A DNA stretch of 64,000 nucleotides from Megascapheus bottae (GCA_024803745.1 JANJXV010000189.1:1564861-1628860); one strand, 5' to 3'; counted from the stretch's first letter, positions 30,787-41,520 are shown. The notes: generated from the letters alone by a model not told the origin. Numbers and translations are program-made.

Positions 30787-31589
30787 TTAATGTATAAATC
30801 AAGCACAGTAGGGGATCTTCAATAAAGACTAGCATGCTACCAGAAGAATGGAAATGACAGACTAATAAAACTGCCAGCATCATCGCTCTGAGTATTACAG
30901 GTCATTCTGTGCATATGAATCTGACTGGCTTTGGCAGGCTTAAGGAAAATAAAACTAAGAATGTTTGTTCTGAATAATTCCTAACTAATGACTAAAGTAA
31001 CCCAGAGCAGGGTGGGGGTGGGGAGCCCACAAACAAGGATGCTTTCATCTCTGTGATCTACATGCTATCTTGAAGTCTGGTGCTTGGAATCCTTTCTGCC
31101 CAATTTTCCTCTTCACTCTTTTTTTCTTCCTACCTTGCCATTCATATATTTAAATTTGTAATTTGAGAAGCATTAATTAAGGTGTTAATACACATGTATG
31201 GGAAAAATTATTCCTTTGCCCACTTTACCTTTTTTTGTTTTTGAAGATTTATTTGATCATATTTATTCTTTTACCAATTACATGAAATCTAGAAGTTGCT
31301 CATTAAGTAGTCAATGGAAGCAGACCAAACCAATTAATCCAACAAAAGACAACAACAAAATGCTCCTGATTTTTTCTGCATGTTTACATCTCTTGTACAA
31401 CATACAGAATGACCCCAGATAATAGCATTGCTAATATTTGGTGCCTAAGAGAATATACCATCTGAAATATCATAATTTCCTCGAAGAACTTTGTGTTTAA
31501 GAGTTTGAATTACGGCTGTAGTTGACTTTCTGTCCTGAACTCTGTGTGTCTTCTGTCATTGTGTGTGGGGGGGGGGGTCGGGGGAGGAG
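30787..31589. other. Unique block, no gene seen
   Basis: AT-rich sequence ends in a G run (31,567-31,577). The 74-codon frame at 31,198 has no recognisable features. Confidence 0.4.
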
Positions 31590-31808
31590 GTGTCCTGGGG
31601 CTTGAACTTGGCCTGGGTACTATCCCTGAGATCTTCAGCTCAAGATCACTTCCCTACCCTCGAGCCAAGCCCCACTTCCTGTTTTCTAGAGGTTAATTGG
31701 AGTTGAGTCTCTGTGCCCTGAACCTTGTGTCCTTTTGTGCTTTGAACCCTGATCCTCAGATCTCAGCCTCCTGAGTAGCTAGGGTTACAGGCCACTGCTC
31801 CAGGCAGC
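31590..31808 (-). repeat. S-SINE, antisense
   Basis: CTGGGGCTTGAACTTGGCC, TAGAGGTTAATTGGAG and GAGTAGCTAGGGTTACAGG. Confidence 0.83.
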
Positions 31809-31809
31809 G

Positions 31810-31976
31810 TCATTTGGCTTTTTGCTCATGGATGACATTCTACCAGCAGCTCCATTTCTGGCATTTTGCTGATTAACTGGAAATAATTGTCTCACTGAAT
31901 TTCCTGCTAAAACTAGCTTGGAATTTGGAACCTCACATTTGAATCTCCTGAACAGCTAGGATTACAGGCATGAGGC
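31810..31976 (-). repeat. S-SINE, antisense, tail missing
   Basis: GACATTCTACCAGCAGC, GCTGATTAACTGGAAATAA and CAGCTAGGATTACAGGC. It lies in tandem with the previous copy but is more diverged. Confidence 0.75.
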
Positions 31977-32106
31977 TTATTATTAGAAAGTTCTTATATA
32001 GGATGCACTCAAATCTAACTGCTTTTGGTACTGTTTCTCATCTTTGCTCTAGAGCTCCAAAGAATGAGGCAAGTTCCTTTTATTTATTTATTTTTTCTTT
32101 TCTTTC

Positions 32107-32311
32107 TTTTTTTTTTTTTTTTGCCAGTCCTGGGCTTGAGCTCAGGGCCTGAGCACTGTCCTTGGACTTTCTCAAGGCTAGAGCTCTACCACTTGAGCTT
32201 CAGCACCACTTCTGGCTTTTTTTTTCCTATGTATGTGGTGCCGAGGAATCGAACCCAGGTCTTCGTGCATGCTAGGCAAGCACTCTACCACTAGGCCAAA
32301 CTCCCGGCCCC
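32107..32311 (-). repeat. T-SINE, antisense, with TATTTATT-rich flanks
   Basis: A complete copy (GCCAGTCCTGGGCTTGAGC to GGCCAAACTCCCGGCCCC) is flanked on both sides by TATTTATTTATTTTTT, an apparent long target duplication. Confidence 0.9.
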
Positions 32312-32929
32312 TATTTATTTATTTTTTAACTTTGCAATAATACTGGACAATCAATTGCACAAGATAGTCACAGCTCAGAATGTATTATCTGCAGGATAGG
32401 TTGTCACCCAATGTCTCACAATCCCTCTTTTCCTTGAGGGATCCTGCTTTTTTTCTAGATTTCACTGCAACAGAACAGAATTAGCAATAAAATCTCTTTA
32501 GAAGCCAGTCAGGTAATATAAACAAAGGAGGTCACCCAAGGGTCGGCCCTTGGTGGCCTGTGTCAAGCTAAGTTTTGCCCTATATCTCCTTCATTTCATT
32601 CTGTAACAATCTAGTCATTCTTTTCTAGGAAAAACATGTTATGTTACCAAACAAACTTTCTCATTGGAAAAAAAAAAACTTTCTTTTTTCAACTTTTCTT
32701 ACTAAAAATACAACCTTTGCATTTCTCTCCAGTACTTACGAATGACTTTCTGCCTTGTGTTTTTTCCCCTGCCTTACATTTACATTCTGAAATAATATTT
32801 TTAATTTCTAAATTAGACAAAATTACTCTTTTTCTCAATAAAATAAATGTTCATATCCTTTGCATAGTTTTTCTCATCAAAAGCATATTTTAATTCTCTT
32901 CTAGTCTTCTTCACATAGAGTATTTTATT
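32312..32929. other. Unique AT-rich block
   Basis: No SINE, exon or RNA gene is seen. Confidence 0.4.
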
Positions 32930-33149
32930 TTGTCAGTTGTGAGGCTTGAATTCAGGGTCTAGGCACTGTCCCTGAGTTAATTTGCTCAAGACTAGCACTC
33001 TACCACTTTGAGCCACAGCTCCAATTCCAGTTCTGAGTTGTTAATTGAGTTTCTGGAGGACTTTTCTGCCCGGGCTGGCTTTGAACCGTGATCCTCAGAT
33101 CTGTCTCCTGAGTAGCTAGGATTACAGGTGTGAGCCACTGGTGCCTGGC
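32930..33149 (-). repeat. S-SINE, antisense
   Basis: GTGAGGCTTGAATTCAGGG, TTGTTAATTGAGTTTCTGG and GTGTGAGCCACTGGTGCC. Confidence 0.85.
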
Positions 33150-33164
33150 AAATTATTATTATTA

Positions 33165-33799
33165 TTCTAGTCCTATGGCTTGATCTCAGAGCCTGGGCAC
33201 TGTCACTGAGCTTCTTTTGCTTGTCTTGTACTCTACCACTTGAGCAACAGTCCTACTTCTGGCTTTTTCTGTTTATCTGGTATTGGGGAATCAAATCTAG
33301 GGCTTCCTGCATACTAGGCTGCTGGGAACCAAATAGCTGTTACTATGACATCCAGAAACTATAAGTTTCTGTAAACTGAAAGAACTTAGTAACTGTAAGA
33401 CTCTGTAAATTGAAAGAATCACTTATTGTTTCTACTACCCCTTCCATGACGACCCAACTGCAATATTCTGTTAAGCAAAAAAGAACTTGATTTATGTATC
33501 CTGTTTGGCAGAACACTTTGACCACCCCATGACCCCTCCCCAGGTTTGTTTCAGGTATGTGTTGTATAGAGATAGTTACTAAGCAACCTGCTTGCGTCAA
33601 TTACCTTTCTGCTAAACATATATATTCTGCTGTGCAAAAATAAAGATTGAGACCTTGATCAGAATACTGTCTTGGTCTCCTTTCTCGTGTCTGGTTTGTC
33701 TCTCTCATTCAGGTCTACTCCTCCTCGAGCTCTAGTTGACTACCCTGCTGGCAGGGGCACTAGGCAAGTATTCTATCATTAAGCCACATTCCTAGCCCC
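33165..33799 (-). repeat. T-SINE, antisense, split by a solo LTR
   Basis: The left piece ends TCCTGCATACTAGGC at 33,319. The right piece starts CTAGGCAAGTATTCT at 33,760 and ends CATTCCTAGCCCC. The intervening 440 bp is an LTR. Confidence 0.87.
33320..33759 (+). mobile_element. Solo LTR, 440 bp, TG...CA ends, 6-bp target duplication
   Basis: It starts TGCTGGGAACC and ends GGCAGGGGCA. CTAGGC is repeated exactly at 33,314-33,319 and 33,760-33,765. A TATATA at 33,619 and an AATAAA at 33,639 precede a pyrimidine-rich U5-like end. A 6-bp duplication is usual for betaretrovirus-like (class II, ERVK) elements. No internal retroviral sequence remains, so it arose by LTR-LTR recombination. It inserted after the T-SINE. 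Confidence 0.88.
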
Positions 33800-33826
33800 T
33801 GGAAAATTATTTAATACATATATACT

Positions 33827-34041
33827 AAGCTGGGCCCTGGTGACGCACACCTATAATCTCAGCTACTCAGGAGGCTGAGGTCTAAGAACTGCATTTTGAA
33901 GCCAGCCAAGGCAGGAAAGTCCATGAGACTACTCTCTCCAATAAATACAAAAAAAGCTGGAAGTGTAGTTGTAGCTCCAATGGCCTTGAGTAGAAAAAGC
34001 TAAAGGACAGAATTCAGGCCTTGAGTTCAAGTCTCAATATT

Positions 34042-34042
<1 letters not shown>
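33827..34042 (+). repeat. S-SINE
   Basis: GGGCCCTGGTGACGCACACC, CTCTCTCCAATAAATAC and GAGTTCAAGTCTCAATATTC. Confidence 0.83.

Positions 34043-34073
<31 letters not shown>
34043..34073. repeat. (CA)n microsatellite with CG core
   Basis: CACACGCGCGCACACA at a SINE 3' end. Confidence 0.94.
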
Positions 34074-34341
34074 AAGTAAAAAATGTTTCCTTCTTAAAGC
34101 AGTCTAATCTTCATATTCAAAACTGTATAACTGATTTTTTTTGTTGCTCATACACAGTTCAGTTCACAGATCATTTCCACAGGAACCGATTGCAGCCATG
34201 AGAACAGCATAACATACCCTGGAATGTACTCCTCTTATTTAATGGGATATAGACCTTACCAAGTTCCCATAGGCAAACTAAATGTTTCTAGGCCATTCAA
34301 TCTTCGAACCATAGCCACAAATAACAAGGCCTATATAGTGC
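34074..34341. other. Unique block
   Basis: No gene or repeat recognised. Confidence 0.3.
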
Positions 34342-34344
34342 CTG

Positions 34345-34396
<52 letters not shown>
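34342..34396. repeat. (GT)n microsatellite
   Basis: A GT tract with one GTTTGT interruption, at the tail of an antisense S-SINE. Confidence 0.96.
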
Positions 34397-34397
<1 letters not shown>

Positions 34398-34608
34398 TGG
34401 GGCTGGAACTCTGGGCCTGGGCGCTGTCCCTGGGCTATTCAGCTCAAAGCTACTGCTCTATCCCTTGAGTCATAGCCCAACTTCCCATTTTCTAGTGGTT
34501 AATTGGAGTCTCATGGTCTTCAGTGCCCAGGTTGGCTCTGAACCTTGATACTCAGATCTTAGCCTCCTGAGTAGTTAGGATTACAGGTGTGAGCCACCGC
34601 ACCCAGCT
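34397..34608 (-). repeat. S-SINE, antisense
   Basis: GATGGGGCTGGAACTCTGGG, TAGTGGTTAATTGGAGTC and GTGAGCCACCGCACCCAGC. Confidence 0.87.
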
Positions 34609-35065
34609 TGTCCTTGTGCTTTTTGCCTCAAGTTTAGCACTTCACCATTTGAGTCATAGCCCCACTTCCTATGTAATCTCCATGAAGACAGAGGAGTGCC
34701 TGGTCTCAGTTTCTGAGCCCTTTCCTCCCACAATTGTATCTCCAGCCCACTTTCAGAGGATAAGCAAAAGAATCTCAGGGATTCAAGACTCGGGACTTGC
34801 AAATATATATATATTTGCATTGTCCTTGGACTTTCTCAAGGCTAGAGCTCCACCACTTGAACCTCAGCACCACTTCTGGCTTTTTTCTATGTATGTGGTA
34901 CCAAGGAATTGAACCCCGGTCTTCGTGCATGCTAGGGGCAAGCATTCTACCACTAGGCCAAACTCCCGGTCCCACTTCACAGTCCTGGCTGGCTGTGAAC
35001 TGGGATCCTCAGATCTCAGCCTCCTGAGTAGCTAGGATTAGAGGAATGAGCCATCAGTGCCCTGC
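34609..35065 (-). repeat. S-SINE, antisense, broken, with a nested T-SINE
   Basis: A tail fragment (TTTTGCCTCAAGTTTAGCAC, 34,620-34,672), unique sequence, then a head piece at 34,974-35,065 (GCTGTGAACTGGGATCC, GTAGCTAGGATTAGAGG) surround the T-SINE at 34,816. Confidence 0.6.
34816..34973 (-). repeat. T-SINE, antisense, tail-truncated
   Basis: It lacks the poly-T and GCCAGTCC end and begins ATTGTCCTTGGACTTTC. The head is nearly complete (GGAATTGAACCCCGG, ACCACTAGGCCAAACTCCCGG). Confidence 0.83.
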
Positions 35066-35379
35066 ATAACATTCCAGTTTTATCAGAAAGTTTGATATCA
35101 ATGTTTGTTTATAAGTTCCTTTAGGCAAGTACATCTTTGCTTCTCTAGAGTTCATGCTGAAGAGTACAACAAAAAATCATGGGATGAATACAGGTTTAAT
35201 ATTAGAGAAATCTGCAAATTTATTTTCCAGAATACTTGTGTGTTGTTTTCCACTATCACTAGCAATGTGGGAGCAATTCCATCTTCTCAAATCCTTGTTA
35301 GTAATGGTTAGTATCATGATTTTTCATTTTAGTCGTTCTGATATAAGTAGCTGGTAAAATTTCATTGTATTTGGATTTT
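35066..35379. other. Unique block
   Basis: AT-rich with no recognisable content. Confidence 0.3.
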
Positions 35380-35493
35380 TCTGGAAGTGGTGTTGTGGCT
35401 CAAAGTGGTATAGCTCTAGACTTGAGAAAAATCCAAGGACAGTGCTGAGGCCCTGAGTTCAAGCCCCATGACTGGCAAAAAAAAAAAAAAAGA
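35380..35493 (+). repeat. T-SINE, 5'-truncated (second half only)
   Basis: It starts at GGAAGTGGTGTTGTGGC and ends with CATGACTGGC plus a 16-bp poly-A. 5' truncation like this is typical of incomplete reverse transcription. Confidence 0.8.
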
Positions 35494-36507
35494 TGTACAT
35501 CTCTCTCTACTAAACTTCCTACTTTATCTTCATTCAATTCTTTGTTAGAGTTGCCAAGAATCTGGGATCTTGGCCTCCTTCACCACGTACCAGTAACATA
35601 CCCATGGCTGCAATAAATCTTCGTTCCTCTACCCTTCCCGTAGGGGTTAGTTCTCCGACTCAACTTGTGGAATGCCGCAAGTTTGGCCTGAGGTTTAAAA
35701 ATTCTGAGTTCAGAACCTGCCTATGTGTTCCACTTCATCACCATTCAAATACTCCTTCGGTTTGAACAGAGTCTTTGTTGTGTAAGAATGATCCATGTTA
35801 TCATTATCCATCAGTGATCAACTCAACCTGCAGCCCCTCTGCAGTCATCAGATGTCGAGGGTGGGGCTGCCTTGGCCCTTCTAGTGCCTAGACCCCCTTC
35901 CTGAGTCTCTCTAGAGATTACCAGTAACCAGTCATCCCTACAACACACACAAATACCATTTATTGTTTTAAAGATTCGAAGGGTTTTGTAAGTGAGCCAG
36001 GAGCCAGAGACAAAGACCAAAATATCTATCTCACAATATTCCAGCCAGCAACTACAAAGCACTTGTAAATCTTACAATATGCGCCCATGTTTTATGGCTT
36101 CAGATGGTACATGCTGTACCTTCTAGAATGACTCTACATAGTCTCCTTGCTGCTTGCTAGCTTTAAAAAAAAAACAAAACACCTTTCTCTTCATCTTCCA
36201 TTCCCCCCTTAAGCATGGTGTCCAGTTATCCAGTTCTGATTACTGCCCTGGAGAAAACGAGCTTCCTCTGGGTTCTCCTTACCGTGCTTCTCCTGGATCT
36301 ATTATTGCATACATCACCACAAGGACAGGGCTGCCCTTAAAATGTTGGTTCTTTTAGATCTAGGCTCATTGCACCCACACATATGATAAGCAAACCTTTC
36401 CAATTAATAGAAGACCATTATTTTCTATAATTAAAAGGAAAATTCTCCACAGGAATTTCCAGGTTATTTTTATGGAGGAAAGTAGAAAGTCACCTTAAGA
36501 AGTCAGA
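35494..36507. other. Unique block, no gene identified
   Basis: About 1 kb without SINEs. A 79-codon minus-strand frame (35,823-36,062) lacks splice-site support. Confidence 0.4.
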
Positions 36508-36697
36508 AGTTGGGGTTGGGAGCATGGCCTAGTGGTAGAGTGCTTGCCTAGCATCCATGATGCCTTGGGTTCTATTCCTCAGTACCAAATAGACAGAAAA
36601 AACTAGAACTCATGCTGTGGCTCCAATGGTAGAACATTAGCCCCAAGAAAGCTCAAAGACAGAGTTCAAGCCCCAGTACTGGCAAAAACAAAAACAA
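36508..36697 (+). repeat. T-SINE
   Basis: TTGGGAGCATGGCCTAGTGG, B box GGTTCTATTCC and CCCCAGTACTGGC. Part of the second half is deleted. A C run follows at 36,700-36,709. Confidence 0.85.
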
Positions 36698-36709
36698 ACC
36701 CCCCCCCCC

Positions 36710-37257
36710 CAAAAAAAAGTCAGCTCAGTAGTAAATCTCACGGAGAACCAAAACATTTCCACTCTAACTCAGACTTCCACTATTAGGAAAAATAAAAACC
36801 GCCATGTGTACTTTGATCCCTGACAATCTGGAATTTTGGAGGATAATTATTTATTTTCCCTCTAATCTTCAATGAAAATCTAAGTTCCATGATGCTACAT
36901 CCACCTACTCATCAAGGTTCTAGCATAAAGGAGGAGGAGGAGGAGAAGGAGGAGGAAGCAGCCAATCCATGAGGTCCTAGTAGCCTAATAAAATCCTCCC
37001 CAGTCCCTAGGGGGAAAATTCTAGGAACCTAGGGAGCCTAGTGGACTCTCCAGGCAGGGGAATCCAGAGCTGTTCCCTTTGTAAGTATGCTGTTGGAAGA
37101 GTGACTCTGAGAGTAACAGGTCACTGATGAGAATTTGGCCAAGGATAAAGGAGTTGTCAGGGTGAACCATGACTCATTTCTGAAATGAGTAATTTTGATT
37201 TCTCTTGAACACTTGGTAGTGTCCATTATATCTCCCTGTTTAGCTTAGGACTTTTAC
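36710..37257. other. Unique block
   Basis: A short GGAGGAGGA run lies at 36,931-36,957. No gene is seen. Confidence 0.35.
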
Positions 37258-37700
37258 TGTACTTGTGGAGGCCAATTTCTAAGATGGTCTCTCATAGATA
37301 CCACCTCCTTGGTTTCACACCTTTGTAGAGTCCTTTCCAACACAAATGAATGTGACAAAACATGTTACTGATGGCAATTCACATGAGATTTATGGCTACC
37401 GTCTTGGTGAGTGCTTTCTCCTTCTTCCTCCCCTCCCACTTCTCTCCCCAATTATATTTTGGGGGAAAAAGCTTCTTGCCACATCAAAAGAAGCTCCCTG
37501 AGTTGGCCTGCTCAGGATAGAACCAGAATCTCTAGCCAGTCATCAGTGACAACACATGGATGAGCTTCAGTGGAGATTTTCAGCCCCTGTCAAACCTTCA
37601 GACAAGACCACAGCCCTGCTGACAGCTTGATTGCAACGTCATGGGAGATTGGAGCCAGAAGACCCACAGTAAGCCACACTTAGATTACTAATCTCTTTGT
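37258..37700 (+). mobile_element. MLT1-type MaLR solo LTR
   Basis: CCAATTTCTAAGATGG, GAATGTGACAAAACATG, GAGATTTTCAGCCCCTGTCAA, GCCTTC-like CCTTCAGACAAGACCACAGCC, AGCTTGATTGCAACGTCATG and GGAGATTGGAGCCAGAAGACCCAC follow the order of the MLT1 LTR 3' half. This is an ancient mammalian LTR, heavily diverged. Confidence 0.7.
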
Positions 37701-38689
37701 CAGGCAATCATAATTAATACCATCTGTATGGAAAATCAGAGGTCACATGACTATTATCATCTACAAAGTATCAAAACTACAGTATGAGTGAGTACAATGG
37801 TGCTTTGTAGAGAGAAAAAGGCAATACGTTTACCTAGGTCGGTGACTGGTGAGGCAGCTTGCCATTAGCGCGTGATTCAGAGTTTCAGCATCTATGAAAT
37901 AACCTGTGTGCGTGCCCATTTGCACATATATGTGAATTCCTCTTCATTTATGTTTGAAATGAATGAGAAGAAAAAGGCTTTTTTTAAGACCTCCTGGCAG
38001 TCTAGTTGTGTGTGCCTGGCTGCAATTCCTCATTAAACCATATTCCAAAAATTCCTTAAAAGCCTCAAGTGAGTATGGGCAGGAAATACCTGCTAAAGAT
38101 GGTAATATGGAGACCCGGGGTTATAAAATACTCTGTGATTGCAGAGACACACCATAGGAGTGTTCTGACACCTGTCACTGCATCTTGCATTAATTCAGTC
38201 CCCTACCGAACACTGCCGTTGGTTGCTCTTGACAAAGGCCAAGGGATGCAAGTTAATGCTGCAATTTTCCTGTAGTGAAAAGACCTGCAGTCATGACTCT
38301 TCACTGAGGTTTTGGAGTGTTTCTGTTAAAGCAGTTAAACTCAAGAATTCATAATGAGCTGGAAAAAAAATCCCACTGCAGCTGAATCCCATAAAAACAC
38401 ATTCTTTGAGTTAGAATGAAATTTAAAATAAAATGAAATATCTGAGGGTTTCCCACCCACTGCCACAGGACTATATATTCTCAGAGAGGCTGGATAGTTG
38501 GCTCAAATTACAACAGAATAGAAAGGGTGATTTGTACTATACAGAAAATGTGGCCCGTTGTACAACATGATTGCTTCTCCTTTATTTCTAGATAGCATTT
38601 CTCATGGTATTAAAGTTGGAATGATCTCAAAAGGTCACAAATGGAAAGTTAAAAAGGAACTATATTATTTCATATTAGAAGACAGTATA
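37701..38689. other. Unique block, no gene seen
   Basis: About 1 kb of SINE-free sequence. Overlapping 64- and 68-codon frames near 38,000-38,270 have no splice support. Confidence 0.4.
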
Positions 38690-38903
38690 ATTTGAGCATT
38701 GGTGGCTCACATCTGTAGTCCTAACTACTCAAAAGTCTGAGATCAGAGGATCGCAGTTCGAAGCCAGCCTTAGTAGAAAAGTTTATAAACTCTCTTATGT
38801 CAATAAATCAGTGATCAAATCTGAACTGGAGTTCTGGCTCCAGTGGTTTAATGCAAGCCTTGAGCTAAAAAGCTAAATTCCATTCAAGTTCAAGCCCCAA
38901 TGC

Positions 38904-38906
<3 letters not shown>
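38690..38906 (+). repeat. S-SINE
   Basis: GAGCATTGGTGGCTCACATC, AATAAATCAGTGATC and GTTCAAGCCCCAATGC. The A tail is replaced by CA and GGAA repeats. Confidence 0.8.
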
Positions 38907-38956
<50 letters not shown>

Positions 38957-39058
38957 GAAAGAATGCATAAACAAGAAGGAAAGGAAGGAAGGAAGGAAGG
39001 AAGGAGGAAGGGAGGGAGGGAGGGAGAGGAGGAATGTAGAGAGGGAGAGAAAAAGAGA
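38906..39058. repeat. (CA)n and (GGAA)n/(GGGA)n microsatellites
   Basis: CA at 38,906-38,951, then GGAA/GGGA/GAGA purine repeats to about 39,058. Confidence 0.95.
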
Positions 39059-39059
39059 G

Positions 39060-39459
39060 ACTAGCCTAATAAAGGAGTGAAAAGAAGTGGCGCCCAAGTT
39101 CTTGAAAGATCTCCGCCTATGTTCAGAAAAGACAGGAATATGCCTCACTTTCATTAGTCTATTATCCCTTCTCTATCATTCCTCTTCCTCTTCTGTATCT
39201 GTAACCCTTCAAACCCTTGGAGTGGAGAAGGTGATTTATGAGCAAAGCTCCCTTCTCTCCAGTTTCCAGCCACAGGAAAATATTATCCTTTATTCCCAAC
39301 ACCCATCTCTCAGATATTGGCTTTTTCCATGGGATGAGCTTTGAGTCCTGGGTTTGATAATAGTCACCCTATCTGAGGTTTAAGTATTTCAAGGGCAAGG
39401 CCTCACCCTGCAGTTGTGAGCATGTTATAAGAAACACTTGATTAAAATGTTTTATCAAT
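39060..39459. other. Unique block
   Basis: An 85-codon plus-strand frame (39,087-39,344) has no recognisable domain or splice borders. Confidence 0.35.
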
Positions 39460-39705
39460 CTGCTTTAGATGCTGTAATTAAATATCCAAGAAATGGGTGG
39501 CTTAAGGAACAAAAAAAAAGGTTGTTTTTTTCTTACTCATGGAGGCTAGATAGAGATCAACATATAAGCAGGTTAGCCTGGAAGCAATAGGAGGGAATGA
39601 TGAAAGGGATGATATTGATCAAGTGGCACTTATAAACTTTCTTTTGCACTTATAAAGTTATTTGTTGAATAGTAATTTCTTTCTATAACTATTTGAAGAT
39701 AGTAG

Positions 39706-39730
39706 TAGTAATAATAATAATAATAATAAT
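39706..39730. repeat. (TAA)n microsatellite
   Basis: Eight to nine TAA units. Confidence 0.93.
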
Positions 39731-39755
39731 GGCTTCTCTTTAGGCCTTCAGCCTT

Positions 39756-39951
39756 TTTTTTTTTTTTGCCAGTCCTGGGCTTGAGCTCAGGGCCTGAGCA
39801 CTGTCCTTGGACTTTCTCAAGGCTAGAGCTCTACCACTTGAGCCTCAGCACCATTACTGGCTTTTTTCTATGTATGTGGTACTGAGGAATCGAACCCTGG
39901 TCTTCGTGCATGCTAGGCAAGCACTCTACCACTAGGCCAAACTCCCGGCCC
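39756..39951 (-). repeat. T-SINE, antisense, with 15-bp target duplication
   Basis: A complete copy whose flanks TAGGCCTTCAGCCTT at 39,741-39,755 and 39,952-39,966 are identical. The perfect duplication suggests a young insertion. Confidence 0.93.
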
Positions 39952-40115
39952 TAGGCCTTCAGCCTTAATCCTAGTGTCCTATAGTTTGTCTGTCCCAATC
40001 TCTTTTTATGAGGATCTTGTCACATTGGACTAGACTCCATCTATATGATCTCTTTTTAACTTACTCACCTCTTTTAAGATCCCTCTCTCACATTCTGAGG
40101 TCTTGAGAATTTGTG

Positions 40116-40462
40116 CGGGACACAGTAGACAAATATTCATAAATAGTAATAATCATATTGGAATGTTTAAAAAGTGTCTTGAGTCACAGAGATGTGATTT
40201 TTAAACCCTGTTGTCCTAGAGTTCACTCTGGACCAGCTGAAGAAGCACCCCGAGGGCTTGTGTCTTCATTTAATTCCTACAGGAGTTGGCTGTGTCACCT
40301 AGGGCTAATTTTCAGAACTATTTTCAACACTGTCCAGCCTGGTTACCAAGAGAGTGATGGGCCATAGAAAAACCATTTTGCAGGAAAGTTCACTACGAGT
40401 GAGTAGGACAGGAAGGGAGGCTGGCAGTAGATGGAGACATACCACAATCCTTTCTGGAGGAA
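40116..40462. other. Unique block left of duplication unit A
   Basis: No gene is seen. It is present only once and defines the left boundary of the tandem duplication. Confidence 0.45.
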
Positions 40463-41195
40463 AGGCACAGAAAGCGACTAGTGGCCGCCGAAAGGGGCTC
40501 GGTCTCTCGGGTAACTGACCTGCCAGACTTCCCTCAAGTCCTGGGACGAAGCTGGACCCCGCACCCTGGCGCCTCAGCGGCTCCGCCTCCCTGCCCTCCC
40601 CGGCCCCCTCCGCACCGCGCTCCTACCTCAGTCCAGGACCCCAGCTCGCGCCCCTGAGCTCCGAGCCCCTGCGGCCTCACCGCCAGGGCCCGCGCCCACC
40701 TCCTCAGACCGGAGGGGTCCTCGCGACCCCAGGACCGCACATCAGCCCGCCCGTGCGGGACACCTACTCACCGTTCAGAGAGACGAGCGACGTCACCCCT
40801 CAACCGGCCGTTGAAGCACCTCCAGCGGGCTTTCCAGAAGGTACTGCTGCTGCTGCTGCTGCCCCTGCCGCCGCCGCCTCCACAGCCGCCTCCACCGCCC
40901 CCGCCGCTGCCTCTGCTGCTGCCTCCGCGCTCCTTTCAGCGTCAACTCGCGCCTGCGCGTGGCGCCCCCTCCCGACGAATGGCAGGAAGAACCATAGAGG
41001 CACCTCGGTGAACGGGAGGAGGGGCCTGGGAGGGAGACCAGAGAGAGAGCCGGCTAGCTCGCCTCGAAACCTTGACTGCCCCTTGCGGTCGGAGGAGAAA
41101 AGCAACCTAGGACCGCAAGGATCCACTCAGGGAAATTGTGTGTGCGCGCGTGCGTGTGCCTTGAGAGGGAAGAAACACGGGTGTTACGGGCAAAC
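40463..41195 (-). promoter_or_regulatory. CpG island A, putative promoter and first exon
   Basis: This is the only GC-rich, CpG-dense part of the window apart from its duplicate. TATA-less sequence with GCGCCTGCGCG (NRF1-like, about 40,950), a CRE-like CGACGTCA at 40,788-40,795 and a CTG/CAG tract is typical of a housekeeping or neural promoter. On the minus strand, a GC-rich 5' UTR-like stretch ends in the donor GAACG|GTGAGT at 40,772/40,771. The plus strand also has a weaker donor-like AAG|GTACTG at 40,841, so orientation is not certain. The gene is not recognised. Confidence 0.55.
40844..40862. repeat. (CTG)n/(CAG)n repeat in CpG island A
   Basis: Six CTG units (CAG on the minus strand) lie in the putative 5' UTR, followed by GCC-rich imperfect repeats to about 40,930. 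The duplicate in unit B is longer. Confidence 0.9.
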
Positions 41196-41204
41196 AGCTT
41201 CTGG

Positions 41205-41520
41205 GTGGCTAGGATTACAGCAGTGGGTCACTGCACCTGGCATGTTATTGCTTTTTAGTTAAGATTTCATTTATGTATCACGGCTGGGAGTTGGCTTAGT
41301 GGTAGAGTGCTTGCCTAGCATGCATGAAGACCCGGGTTCGATTCCTTGGTACCATATACATAGAAAAAAGCCCGAAGTGGTGCTGTGGCTCTAGTGCTAG
41401 GGCACTGGCCTTGAGAAAACCCAAGGGCAGTGTTCAGGCTCTAAGTTCAAGCCCCAGGACTGGCAAAAAAATAAAAAAACAGTTAATTTATTAGTATTGA
41501 AGGGAATGTGTTTTATCTTG
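41205..41520 (+). repeat. Intra-unit paralogous segment, copy 1
   Basis: From GGTGGCTAGGATTACAGCAG through GTCACTGCACCTGGCATG, the T-SINE and on to TTAGTATTGAAGGGAATGTG, this matches 45,993-46,333 of the same unit. An older duplication of about 320 bp therefore joined the CpG island to this SINE cluster before the 7-kb tandem event. Confidence 0.75.
41286..41482 (+). repeat. T-SINE (unit A)
   Basis: GGCTGGGAGTTGGCTTAGTGG and a perfect B box. It carries a diagnostic GGCTCTAGTGCTAGGGCAC in the second half, shared only with its paralogue at 46,074. Confidence 0.9.

Larger units (their letters stand above)
39460..40115 (-). repeat. MaLR-type LTR, antisense, interrupted
   Basis: GCTGTAATTAAATATCC, GGGTGGCTTAAGGAAC, then on the far side of a TAA repeat and a T-SINE, GTCACATTGGACTAGACTCC, ATCTCTTTTTAACTTAC and CACATTCTGAGGTC. 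The order fits an antisense MaLR-class LTR. Confidence 0.5.

Noticed and set aside
40753..41262. 169-codon Ala/Pro-rich frame in CpG island A (and its 175-codon twin at 48,099)
   Set aside because: It has no ATG at the proposed start, the Ala runs come from GCC/GCT repeats, the frame length differs between copies, and it runs on into a SINE. The islands look like promoter and 5' UTR.
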